DNA of 64,000 nt from Nemertoderma westbladi (lineage: Eukaryota > Xenacoelomorpha > Nemertodermatida > Nemertodermatidae): positions 62,001 through 126,000 of the forward strand of contig JAUCBJ010008056.1 of the NCBI GenBank assembly GCA_032718475.1, written 5' to 3'. Position 1 is the stretch's first letter; each line of letters starts with the position of its first letter. The position numbers and the translations under genes were made by a program. The notes beneath the pieces were generated by a model. That model saw only the letters and a program-made list of their open reading frames with translations, was not told where the DNA came from and did not search any database. Shown here piece after piece: positions 20,848 through 32,976 of this stretch.

Positions 20848-22674
20848 ATGAGTGACAAACAAGACTATACGAAGAATACACAAACCGACTATGACTCATG
20901 CGACGGAGATAAGTCAGCAGCGGAAGAACAACAGGGGAAGACTCGCGAGCCTACCGAACCTACACCGTGTGCGTCACCAGTACATCCAATGGGAGTACCG
21001 GATGCCGTAGTACGAGGCGACAGCAGGACCGAGGACTTTCTAACTGTTCCGCAACCTAGATACAGGGAAACGGAAATGGTAAGTTCAGCAGGAAGCACAG
21101 AAAGTGTGGTTAGAAGCGTCGGAGGTTACATGGCGCATATAACCAGGAGTATTGGAGAAGGCCAACGCATATTAGACGAGTTGACCGCTCCGATGTCTCG
21201 ATTCGAGTTCTACACCCTCCAGGTTAGAGTACAGAGTAAAGTATATAAGTCCGTAGATAATCTAATTGGTCTACAAGATCTAGCTAGACAGAGACAGGAC
21301 ATGGATACTCAACTTAGAATCCTCGAGAAACTAATGATCGCTAGAGAGAAACTGATTCAGTTTAAGTCGACGATTAGACAGATACAACAGGAACAAGCGG
21401 ACCAGTTGTTAGGTGAGTCAGTTTCGGACGAATTATTACAACCCGAGGAAGAACAGGAACTGTACCGACTGGATGGACAATTGAAACATCTGACGGACCA
21501 CTTACGTATGTGCGGCGAGGATGTCGGAGATTGGGAAACCGTGCCGGAATATACAAGGGAAACTTCACCCGTACGAATCGAATCGGCACCGGGAATACTG
21601 AATCAATCACTGGTGAGTATTCGCAGCGAGATTAACGAGGTAAGCATGGTCACGTCAGAAGTTGCTCGACAACAGCAACAGTTCTACAGACAGCAACACG
21701 AGATGGAAGAACAAACTCAACTACTAATGATACAAACAGCGGTAGAGGAAGAGAAAATACGTGTTGCGAATGTAGCTAGAATCTCTCATCTGCAGGAACA
21801 AGCCGAACTCGAAGCGGCCGAAATGGAAAGGTTAGAGTTGGACATTGCCCAACAAGCGGCAGCGGCCGAGTTAGCGCAACGAGCGGCAACAGCCGAGTTA
21901 GAGCGACAAACGGCAGCGGCAGCGGCCGAGTTAGAGCGACAAACGGCAGCGGCAGAGTTAGAGCGACAAACGGAAGCGGCAGAGTTAGAAAGAAAAAGGT
22001 TAGTTTCAGAAGCCAGAGTCGAGATGAAGACACGGCAAATAAAAGCCCAACAAGCGATACGACAAGCAGAGTTCGAGGCGCAACAACAACAAACGGAACA
22101 ACGAGAAAAGGAAGTTAAACTTCGTTTCGAACTTGAGAAAAGGGCGAGAGAATTAGCCGAAACCAAAGAAAATCTGGATCTTCTAGCCCGTGATCGATCG
22201 ATGAGATCTCGTGACGGACATGATTTGGACCAGATAGAGGTAAGGCATCGCCAAATCCAGGAACGACTAAAGGAAGGTTCGATAGGAGCACCTGGATGGG
22301 AACGACAATTAGTAAAGGACTTATGTCAAAGATTCCCTCAAGTAACCCCTATGTTCGCACCAGTTACAACTAAGGAACCTGTTTCGATTGCGGGCAGTAG
22401 TGATATTTCTCCTATCCATGGTGCGACGGAACACAGGTTTGTTATTCCGGACAAGTTTACACCGCCAAGAGCAACGTCGTCGCCTATTCCGAAAGTCAAG
22501 GTAAGTAACCCACCGATTACAGATCGTAGTAGTTTGTTGACTGGACCTGCACTACTGACGACTAAACAGGTGAGTCCACCGTCGACACCTAAACCCGTTA
22601 CACACTACGCTTACCCAATGACGTTTAGGCCTACAAAGCCTTTGGATTCAAACGCTGTCGTCCGACCACCGGTT

Positions 22675-22994
22675 CAGTTTACATCGCAATCTACGACTTC
22701 GAGGAAGACTTGTGAGCCTACCGAACAACGGAGAACAGTGGATACGCGACCGTTCAATCAGTTTACATCGCAATCTACGACTTCGAGGAAGACTTGTGAG
22801 CCTACCGAACAACGGAGAACAGTGGATACGTGACCGTTCAATCAGTTTACATCGCAATCTACGACTTCGAGGAAGACTTGTGAGCCTCCCGAACAATGGA
22901 GACCAGTGGATACGCGACCGTTCAATCAGCGTACATCGCAATCTACGACTTCGAGGAAGACTTGTGAGCCTACCGAACAACGGAGAACAGTGGA
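22675..22994 (+). repeat. 84-bp tandem repeat in Gag of element B, one unit carrying TGA
   Basis: Units start at 22675, 22759, 22843 and 22927, exactly 84 bp (28 codons) apart. The unit holds TCRKTCEPTE-like sequence. Three unit junctions can be compared: the second carries TGA (22831) where the first and third carry CGA. The stop therefore looks like a CpG transition inside an otherwise open array. Confidence 0.92.
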
Positions 22995-25900
22995 CGATGT
23001 TCCGAAACGGAACGTTAGAATTCGTACGACGCAACGAACGCGAGCACGTCGACCACCATATCCAGATGATAGTAGTACTTCGAGCGAATCGGATTACCCG
23101 AAATGCGAGGTATTTAGAACAGGGGCGACCGACGAATATAAACGCGAGCGTTCAGACAACTCCTTTGTAGACAATCCTCCACAGAATACACCAACACAGA
23201 AGGCGTTACAACCAACGAACGCAATCAGTACTCAACAATTTGCTGACATTCTGAGACCAGTTGTTAACAAGTTGGCTCAGATCGAGGAGCGTCTGGAGGA
23301 AGTTCAAACCGATAGTTCGAGGAACACCGAATTCGAACACAATAGACACCCGAAGGAACCACAAAGACCGGTACCTTCAAAACACACATCGTATCAGGGA
23401 AAAGCGCCAAGAAGGGATATCAACCAGTGTACCAACCAAGGACGCGAAACTCTGAACGTTGCCGAGGAGATAGCGAAATTCGCAGCCAGACAGGGATTGC
23501 CGGTACAACAACCACCGAAGTTTTCCGGTAGCTCAAAACACTGGCACACTTTCGTAGACTATATCGAATCCCAGATCGCCGTGTGCGCCTTTACATCACG
23601 GGAGAAGTTTAATTACCTGCTTCAAACGTTGTCAGGAGAACCTAAACGTTTGGCGGAGACTTTCGTCGGTGTACCGGACGCCTTTGAATTAGCGTACGAT
23701 CGTTTGACCTCGATCTACGGAGGTACAGTTAGTATGGCCAGGTCAGTAATAGAGGAACTCTGTAAGGGAGGGGCTATCACTAAACCCGTCGACTTATTAA
23801 AACTGGCCGACGAGATAAAGAACGCTATCACTACTTTAAGATCCATTGGACAACTCGACTACGGGAATACCCCTACAGTCCTATTAAAGATCATAGGACG
23901 ACTCCACCATCGACTTCGTCGGGAGTGGAGAAAGATCGAATACCAGCGGGAAGAGCGGGGTGGATTCTTAAAACTAGAGGATGTGTACCTTTTGATATCC
24001 AGGGAAGCAGTTGTAGAAACACGATCCAACTACACTGACCAGCACATCGTAGCAGAAGGAATCACCTTGCCATCCTCCAACCGACAAAAACCCCAGACAA
24101 CATCCACCAAGATGGCCACTTACGCCACATCGACGGAAACCCGACAATTCTCGGACGGTAGTAGAGTATCTGCGCCCATTGGGACAAAACAGACGAGACA
24201 ACAACTCAGTACCGACTTTAGCGGCTGCCAATACTGCGAGCATTTAGGCAAGCGGTATATCGGTCACAAGTTGCGAGGTTGTCGACAGTTTCGCGAGTTG
24301 AACTCGGAAGAACGACGGCTGCAGATACGGCCATTGGACTCGTGTTGGCGGTGTACGCGACACGGACACGTCCGTAAAGATTGCCAAAATACCGACACTT
24401 GTCCATCCTGTGGACGCAACCACGACGGTCTGCTCCACACAGACAGCCACACACCGACAAAACGCTTCGCCAGGGAACACCCGGAAGCAGCAGCGAGATG
24501 TGATGCGGCCTACAGAAAACGAGAATCGAAAACGACTCCGACCTTCGTGACCCATATTGAGGATTGCTTCTCAGAACAACCCGGATCGTCGGACGAAGAG
24601 TCAGAAGACGACGACGTATATTCGGATGGAGATGAACAGCCATCGATCGCGCTTCTGACCACTGACCAACTAAAGGGATTTAGTGTAATTCCGATTAAGA
24701 TTACTGGCACAAAGGGGAGTAAGAGAATCTGCGCTATTCTAGATTCAGCCTCATCTCACAGTTACGTGGATGAAAAGATAGCTGACGTCGTGACGGATCT
24801 CAGACAAGGTAAGCGTGTCAGTTATACCGTAAGTAGTATGCACGGACAGCGTGCTATACCAGTGACACGAGTCAAGTTAAACTTAGACTCTCTTCTTCCG
24901 AAATCGCAACACAGCGAGAGGGAGAGGTCTTTGTTACCCTTCAAGGATTTGACCTTTGCGGCCACCAAAGACTTTAGTAACCTACTAGGTCCGGTCCCAG
25001 AACAATCCTTGGAGGACCGTAAGTATTTCAGACACCTTGGTGTACCTGAATGTCCTGTCAATTATAGATCGGTAGCCATGCTGATCGGGACGGACCAATT
25101 CAACCTACATCAGGTGTGGGAAACCAGACCATCGGCAGTCGTAGCGGGAAACGCATACGCCTGTAGAACGCCGATAGGCTGGTATACTCGAGCGCCTGTG
25201 CGCACACTAGACGTAAGTGACGAGGAAGACGATGTACAAAGTACATGTAGTTTATTAACTACAAATTCAATTCATTCCTTTTCACGCGACGTGGACCATA
25301 CTACACTGCAGTCGACAAAACATAACAGACGTGTAACTAGTATGATAAGTCACAAGGAGCAGCTAACCCGCCAGGTGAATTTAGAACTTGGGGAGAAGAC
25401 GAGTCAACTAGAGATTCCATCGACGACAGATGATAACGCCGGAAGGCTTGCGAGTCTACCTACCCCAACGACATCAACGAGGCCCGTCGATATCGATGAT
25501 GACGCGTTGAGAAATCATCAAATGGAACAAGCTGCACTGGACAAAGAATTAATGGAGAAGACTATCAGGTGGTTAGAACAAGATACAGCTGAACCTGGTA
25601 GCTACGAACCTTGTATGTCGGAACAGGAGAAACAATCTCTGAAGATCATGGAAGATACTATCCGACAGACGGAGGACGGACATTATGAGGTAGGGATGTT
25701 ATGGCGTAGCCAAAGTCCTAAACTCATAAATAACTATCCACTGGCTTTAAGACGTCTACACTCAATACGGCAACGTCTATTAAAGGACGAGAAAGCCCAT
25801 CTGCAGTATAACACTCAGATGGAGACGTATTTGACTAAGGGATACGCTATCCGAATGACTAACCCGGAGCGAGTGACTGACCAGACGTACTACTTGCCAC

Positions 25901-27489
25901 ATCACTACGTGAGACACCCCGACAAACCAGACAAAGTACGTGTAGTCAATGACTGTGCGGCTCTGTTTGAGGGAATGTCCCTCAATAGTGAGTTAATGGA
26001 TGGACCAAACATGAATAATTATCTTATGGGGGTGATTATGCGCTTCCGTCAGCATCAAGTAGCTTTTACTTGCGACGTTGAAGCGATGTTTCACCAAGTG
26101 AGAGCGTTAGAGCAAGACAGAGACAGTTTGAGGTTCCTCTGGTATCCGGAAGGAGACTTAAGTCTACCACCGGCGACTTACCAAATGCAAGTTCGCGTTT
26201 TCGGTGCCAGAGACAGCCCAAATTGTACCATGTATGCCCTAAAGCAGGCCGCTAGGGATCAGAAACATTTGTATGACCCAGAGATAATTAGGATTGTGGA
26301 GCGTGACTTTTACGTTGACGACGGATTACAGAGTTGCGACACAGTAGAACGTGCTACAACAGTAGCACATCAATTACGAGACTGTTTAGCGGGCGGAGGT
26401 TTTAACCTCACCAAATTCGCCTCAAACAGTGCCGAATTAGTAGACTCATTCGGAACGACTGAGCGTGGAGGTGGTGACATGGACCTAGAGTTCGAACCAC
26501 TACCGACGACCAAGGTGTTGGGGCTTTTTTGGGACCCAAACACAGACAAGTTTCGAGTGAGAGTGAGACTGGACAGTCAAGAAAACACACTGACAAAGAG
26601 ATCATGCTTGTCAAAATTGAGCCGATTGTTCGATCCATTAGGATTCATCAGTCCGATAATACTACAAGCCCGCATTTATATGCGCAGTATTTGGAAGGAT
26701 GGACTGACATGGGACGAGCCGATCTCATCAGACCAAGTGGACTTATGGAAAACCTGGGAGGCAGAATTATCTTCGCTAGAGGATTATTCCATACCCAGAG
26801 TTTACTTTCCATTACAAACAACATTCACTGACAACTTGGAATTACATTGTTTTTCTGACGCCAGTGACAACGGCTTTGGTGTGGCAGCGTACTTGCGCAG
26901 ACAAGTAGACTCAGAAAAATTCGATGTTTCGCTCATTACTTCTAAGGCAAAAACAATGCCTACTAAGTATATGACGACACCACGAGCTGAGCTACAAGCC
27001 GCAACCCTGTCAACCACCATCGTGAACCTCATACAGACAGAACTACAGTCAAGTTTACAGATATTTTATTGGACTGACGCGACGTTGGTTTTATTTTACA
27101 TAAACAACGACACACTTGAATTCAAGACATTCGTAGCTAACCGTCGCGCAGAAATTCTAGACCGTTCAATAAAAGAGGATTGGCGACATTGTCCCGGACC
27201 ACAAAACCCAGCTGATATTGCGTCGCGAGGAATGATGCCTGAGGAATTCTGTAAACCGGAAAACAAAGAATTTTGGCAACACGGACCACAATTCTTACAA
27301 GGTTCAACACTACATTGGCCGCCGTTATACGACAACAAGTCTAACACCATCCCTAAGGACGCCGAAATCAAGAAACCAAAAAGGGGGAAGGCAAAGAAAA
27401 GGACGACGGCGGCGAAACTCAAGAAAAAACCGAAGGCGAAATGGAAAGATATAACTTCAAAGGTCAAGAGAGGAAGACTTGCGAGCCTT

Positions 27490-27870
27490 TCTACACCAGA
27501 CATATCGCCAGACATATCGCCAGACATATCGCCAGACACGTTACTAGACGGTCAACCAGACGTTTTGCCAGACACGTCACTAGATATTTCGCCGGATGTT
27601 CCGCGAAACATTTTACCAGACATGTCACAAAATGTTCTACCAGACACTAGTAACACATTGACAAATAATAAAGCCGCAGTTCCCCTATTGGAGCGGCCTT
27701 CTATTGACAAACAACCAGATACGTTACCAGACGTATCGCCAGACACATTACTAGACAGTCGACTAGACATTTTGTCAGAAACATCACAAAATGTTCTACC
27801 GGACATTAGTAATGTATCGACTAACAGTAAAGCCGCAGTTTCCCTATTGGAGCGGCCTTGTATTGACAAA
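27490..27870 (+). repeat. Repetitive insert between RNase H and integrase of element B
   Basis: After a Lys-rich stretch (KKPKRGKAKKRTTAAKLKKK) come four-residue repeats of type PDIS/PDVL, and a 159-bp in-frame duplication in which AAVPLLERPSIDK (about 27673) recurs as AAVSLLERPCIDK (about 27832). This insert is not part of the usual BEL Pol domain set. It is probably a disordered linker. Confidence 0.8.
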
Positions 27871-29775
27871 TTACCAATTTTGACACACTTGAGCAACCAT
27901 AAGCACGGTGAAACCTCATGTATTACAGATGTGGGTAGTACCTACGCTAATGTAAATACAGGTGTTACTTTGCGCTCAAGAGACATACCGAACTTGCAAC
28001 CTATGGTGAGACCTGGGATTAATGTCGGCAGAAAAATAAGTTTACCGAAACCTGCTGACCCCATAGAGTTCAAACCACCATTAACGATCGACTTACAAAG
28101 TACTGACAATCGAGGTAAGAAGACGAAGAAGGACAAATTACTTGTAGACCCGGACGGATCAACAGTCAACAAGGGAATACTTACCGGCGGACCCGTGGGC
28201 CCTTCTAGTAAATCAAAACCTTCCAAGTTCTCCATTGACTTACCTGATGACGTCACAAATACTTATGTCGACCGTATTGTAAACCTAACAGACTCTTGGA
28301 CAAGCGCTTGCCGAAAATTAGCGTGGATTGTACGTTTTGTACAATACGTTAAAGGCAAACGCGACTTTACACGTCGACTTACATTGGCTGAGATTGACAG
28401 GTGTGAGATTAAATTAATTCGCCATTACCAACTGCGATATTTCGCACGCGAATTCACATCCATAAATCAAGGTCAACCAATCAAGTCGTCACCAATACTG
28501 AGTTGGAGTCCGATTATTTATAATGGCTTAATTTGTCATAAATCTCGGCTTCAAAACATTGACTTTAACACGAACTTTAGGTACCCAATAATAATACCGC
28601 AACACCACGAACTACAACGTGCAATGATACTGGACGCACATTTACATCTGAAACACGCTGGAAGACACCACTGTCTTTCCTACTTACGTACAAGATTTGT
28701 ATTAATTAGACCCAGTAAAGCGTTAAGTTCAGTGACACGTACGTGTATTATTTGTAAAAAGGTACATTCTAGAATAGGTACCCAAGAAATGAGTGAACTA
28801 CCACAAGCACGACTTCAAGCATTCAGACCACCTTTTACAGAGACTGGAATTGATTGCTTTGGTCCCATACATACGAAACGTGGACGTATACTAGTAAAAC
28901 GCTGGGGACTGATTTTCACATGTATGTCCAGTAGGGCAGTTCATATCGAACGTGTGATGGATCTTTCCACCAACGCGTTTATACTAGCATTGCGGCGATT
29001 TATCGCTAGACGCGGACTAGTAAAATGCTTGTACTCAGACCAAGGGACAAACTTTGTTGGTGCTCGAAATGAGATTGCTAGAGCTTTTAAGAAATTAGAT
29101 CATGATCAAATCTCGAACGAACTACAACCTCACAAGATTGTTTGGAAGTTTAATCCTCCAGATAGTCCATGGAGAGGCGGAGTCTGGGAGAGATTGATTA
29201 GATCTATAAAGACAGCCATGGCAAAGGTCATTCCAGTAAACCACATATTGACAGACGACCAACTGACAACATTGTTTGTTGAAATCGAGGCAATACTAAA
29301 TACTAGACCAATAGTATTAGTACCCGATGACAAACAATCTCAGTTTGCTTTGACACCGGCACACCTGCTAATGCAGGCACCGACAACTTTGACGCCTATT
29401 TCTATTCCAATAGAAAGCGACAGCTACGGTAGAAAAGCGTGGAAAATCACGCAACTACTGGCTAACAAATTCTGGGAAATATGGCAAAACCATTATTTGC
29501 CCTCTATTTCTGCCAGAACAACATGGTACAATAACACCCGGGCATTAAAGCCGGGAGATCACGTGCTGTTAGCGGAAGTGAATCTAAAAAGACGCTTCTG
29601 GATAACAGGTGTAATTTTAGCCACACATCCATCTATGGATGGAGTGACAAGAACTGTGACGGTACGGACAATTGACGGTCGTACAGTAGACAGACCGACT
29701 CAACGTCTCGTACTTCTTGAAGAGACTCGTAACGAGTCTGGAGACTACAAATCTCCACCTAATACTAGTAAATAA

Positions 29776-30437
29776 TTAGGAGTTTACAAATAGATTTCCA
29801 CGTACCTGTACACCGTAGTAAGGACAGCGGTAGAATTCCATTGTCTTTATATGTGAACATTGAGGGTAGTACCCTTATGTGTCACATAGGAGCGGGATTT
29901 GTAGGTATAAGAAATGGAATTCTACTTGGAACTCACAATATTGAGACATTTTCGAAATTTTAGACAATCCATTTGGATTTGAAAAAATTTTAAAATTTTC
30001 TCCAGTGAATAGATTTCAGGGTACAGTCGGGTGGAACTTAAAATTAGAGAAACAAGAGAGGAAGACTTGCGAGCCTTTCTTAAAATTTTAATTAAATTTT
30101 ACACGGTCTTGTTTCAATAAGTTACGTCAATAAATAGACTCCCCTATATTTATTACTAATTCTTGACTGCTTATTTTCTGATAATAGTTTGGGATCAAAA
30201 GGTGAGTATTTTAGACTCACAGCCAATTTAGCCCAAATTCGTTTTTATTTCGGCAAAAAATTTTAGATAAGAAGCAGCGTGTCATTAAAGAAACCCTAGA
30301 TCTTAGGCTATGGGTAGGAGGTTAGAGCGTTGTCGAAGCCCAAAAGGCAGACGAAACTCTCACATCTCCTCACAACTAACCACAAACTCTGTTGTATTCC
30401 CTCTAGTAGTAATGATTATGTAACTACACCTCTAATT
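29776..30437 (+). other. Spacer between pol and ORF3 of element B
   Basis: 662 bp without an ORF. It contains the nested inverted repeat at 29831-29924 and one copy of the 20-nt element-wide motif (30060-30079). Confidence 0.7.
29831..29924 (+). promoter_or_regulatory. Nested stem-loop after pol
   Basis: The outer arms TAGAATTCCATT (29831-29842) and AATGGAATTCTA (29913-29924) are perfectly complementary. Inside them, TATGTGA pairs with TCACATA, and GGGTAGTACCC forms the tip. Three concentric pairings within 94 nt suggest a folded RNA with a role in ORF3 expression or RNA export. GGAGCGG, the heptamer seen before the 3' LTR, also lies inside (29889-29895). Confidence 0.6.
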
Positions 30438-32140
30438 ATGGAGAAGGAGATACATAGAGAGCCGAGATGGGGATATGATATCCAAGAGGAAGCGGCAGCT
30501 TCATTCGAACGATTTGGAGCAAAGGACTACACTATATTTGGTATAAAGGAATTATCAGAAAGTACAGCGAAGCTCGCAAAGACAGCAATGCCTTTACTCG
30601 AGCAGGATTTAGCATATTTCGAGACGTGTATCTTCGCTGTGCGGGATCTCTTATCGAAAGACCATCTATGTTTACATTGTTACCCTATGAAGGAGAACGT
30701 ATCGTGGAGATTACGGATGAATCACGGCAGACGCGCGCGCCTATCGGTCACCTTGGTGATGATTTCGAAGTAACTACTACGATCGCCGACGATCCTTTAG
30801 AAGAACTTCTTGAGATAGAAAGGAACCTCCCGAAGAAATCTCAGACGGAGATTCGACAACTTGAAGCAACGGATGCTATAGTTTGTATACAACCTTCAGA
30901 AACCTACCAACCCATAGACCCAGATGATTACGATTATAGTATGGGAGGAAGCGCTCGACCGATTGGAGATCTTATATACGAACGAGTGTGGTACCCTGCC
31001 AATACGATGTGTAGTAAATGTGGCGTCGCTGGACATCATATGACAAAGTGCAGTGGAAAGCACATTACTACGACTCAGCTAATCTGTGGATGGTGTGGGG
31101 ATCAAGGGTCTCATACCTTTTATACTTGCTGGAGATTTATGGCTCAATGTACTTATTGCAATATAAAGGGACATCGAGCATCTGAATGCCAACTAAGAGA
31201 CATACCTTATGAACACGAATCTGTAAAACTCGTGAGAAAATTATTTGATGAGTGGGAAGATTTAGCCGACGAACATGTATCGGCACAAAGAAGACGATTT
31301 CCGATGAGAGCGCATCTCGGATTTTGGGCGGTAAATCCTCAAACGATGATGTCGGAAGGATATATCTCCGCTATGCCCCAATATGACGAACTTATCGAGG
31401 TAGTCGATATTTTGCCCCACGACAGTGGATTTCGAGTAGTGCGCGAGTATCTACTACAAATTCACCCGGATAACAAAAACACGTGGAACTTTCAGAAAGT
31501 CGTTAATCGCATTACGTATGGTGAATTCGATCGTTTCCGAACTGAAAAGCGGAATAAAGGAGCTTGGTTAACCATCGCATGGGCGTACCGAGCCGCGTTT
31601 TACCACAAACGTATACGAGCGAGCGTATTCGAGGAAGAAGAGGTCCTAGAGGCGACGAATATACCAGCCACTCCGGTTGCGCCGTCTGCACGTCACCCTC
31701 GGGAGGACGGACAGGGTAGGATCATACGGGTCCAGAAAGTGGGCCAACAATTAAAGAAAATTATTAATATAGAAGAACGCAAGGGAGCTGAGCCGACCAT
31801 TCGAGTTACTCGGGATACGGTATCGCTTCCAAGAGAACCAGTAGGAGGATCGGGACATACACCAGCTGATCAACAGGGGGCGCAAGCTACTCTTGGGTCT
31901 GCGTCGTCCACTCCTCGCGCGTTCCCAGACGTTCTACCAACTGTAGTGACAACTGATCGGTCACGAGGAATCGGTCGAGGTTTTGGGATGCCAAATAGAC
32001 GAATTTGCGAGGAAATAGTCGCACCGTCTCTCAACGTCCCAAGTAAACCAGTGACTCGTCCCATTAGTCCCATATCGCGAGCAAAGTCACCTGTGCGCAG
32101 TTTTCGAGGACGCGGCAGGGCTCGATCAACTAAGCGATAA
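30438..32140 (+). pseudogene. Element B ORF3: triple zinc-knuckle protein of unknown function, one frame change
   Basis: The best start is ATG at 30438 (MEKEIHREPRWGYDI). Coding passes from that frame to the -1 frame between about 30590 and 30630 and then stays open to 32140. No slippery heptamer is visible there, so a 1-bp indel is likelier than programmed frameshifting. The second frame holds three consecutive CCHC-like knuckles: CSKCGVAGHHMTKC (31010-31051), CGWCGDQGSHTFYTC (31085-31129, one residue longer) and CTYCNIKGHRASEC (31148-31189). A helical charged region with GFWAVNPQ follows, then a Pro/Ser/Arg tail ending SFRGRGRARSTKR. No signal peptide or membrane segment is seen, so it is not an envelope protein. 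Nucleic-acid binding is likely; the role is unknown. Confidence 0.75.
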
Positions 32141-32976
32141 AAGGGAGGGCAAGGGTGGACGGAAGACTCGTGAGCCTTTCTTGTGAATTTGTGATTTATT
32201 TGAATTTATATTTATATTTGTGTTTATTCCGAACTTAAGCAATTTGTATTGTTCCGAATTTATGAAATTTAGAAATAAGAACTCATATTTAGTAAGAATT
32301 ATATTTAGTAAGAATTATATTTAGTAAGAATTATATTTGTAAGAATTTATATTTTATATTTGTAATTATTCCGAACTTATGCAATTTATATTGTTCCGAA
32401 TATTATGCAATTTATATTTTATAAGCAGTATTTGTATTTACAGTGAAACAGAAAGTAAGAGTAGATGGAAGACTCGTGGGCCTTTCTTATAGTTTCATTT
32501 GTAAAGTGTTATATTTTGTATTTAGAAAGTTTTATAGTTAGACAGTTTGTGTTTAGAAAGACTCATTTTGTAATTATTCCGAACTTATGCAATCTACATT
32601 TAGGTACGAAAGTATTTGTAATTACTTGAATTTATGCAATATTTGAGATGCAATAGTAGATGGAAGACTCGCGAGCCTTTCTTATTGTTTTCATTTATTT
32701 GTATTTGTAATTGTTTGAATTTATGCAATATTGAGATGCAATAGATTTATATTGGTGAATTTAATTTAGATTTATATTGTACTTACTTAGTAAAGCCTTA
32801 AATACGTAAAGTTTGAAGTTGTAATTATTTTGTATCGAATCATTACGTAGAAAGGAAGTATTATTTGAAATTTAATTGTAAATATGTAAGTACGCCCTAA
32901 GTATTCTATAGTTTGATTGATTATTGGTGAAAACCGTATATTTTATGCACGATAATATCCTGTTTTCATGGAGCGG
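32141..32976 (+). repeat. AT-rich repetitive 3' untranslated region of element B
   Basis: Imperfect tandem units each combine the 20-nt motif (32161, 32467, 32662) with an AT-rich spacer and ATTCCGAACTTATGCAAT. Between 32285 and 32340 a 16-bp unit (ATATTTAGTAAGAATT) repeats three times. It ends in the GGAGCGG tract before the 3' LTR. No ORF. Confidence 0.8.

Larger units (their letters stand above)
20848..29775 (+). pseudogene. gag-pol: Element B Gag-Pol polyprotein, one in-frame TGA
   Basis: One 2975-codon frame starting ATG (MSDKQD) is interrupted only by TGA at 22831-22833. Order: acidic N-terminus; Gln/Ala/Glu coiled coil (about 270-460); 28-residue tandem repeats (about 610-715); BEL capsid-like region (FSGSSKHWHTFVDYIES, about 890); zinc knuckle CWRCTRHGHVRKDC (about 1166) with flanking Cys/His; aspartic protease LDSASSHSYVD (D1299, Ser-Ala replacing the usual Ser-Gly); RT with YVDD (D1824, D1825); RNase H with FSDASD (about D2004) and NPADIASRG; a repetitive 250-residue insert; integrase HHCC and catalytic D2669, D2731, E2781; and a C-terminal DUF5641-like domain (PGDHVLLAEVNLKRRFW). 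All catalytic residues are present. Known role: particle formation, reverse transcription and integration. Confidence 0.93.

Noticed and set aside
30590-30640. Programmed -1 frameshift in ORF3 of element B
   Set aside because: No X-XXY-YYZ slippery heptamer in the right phase was seen. A one-base indel explains the frame change more simply.
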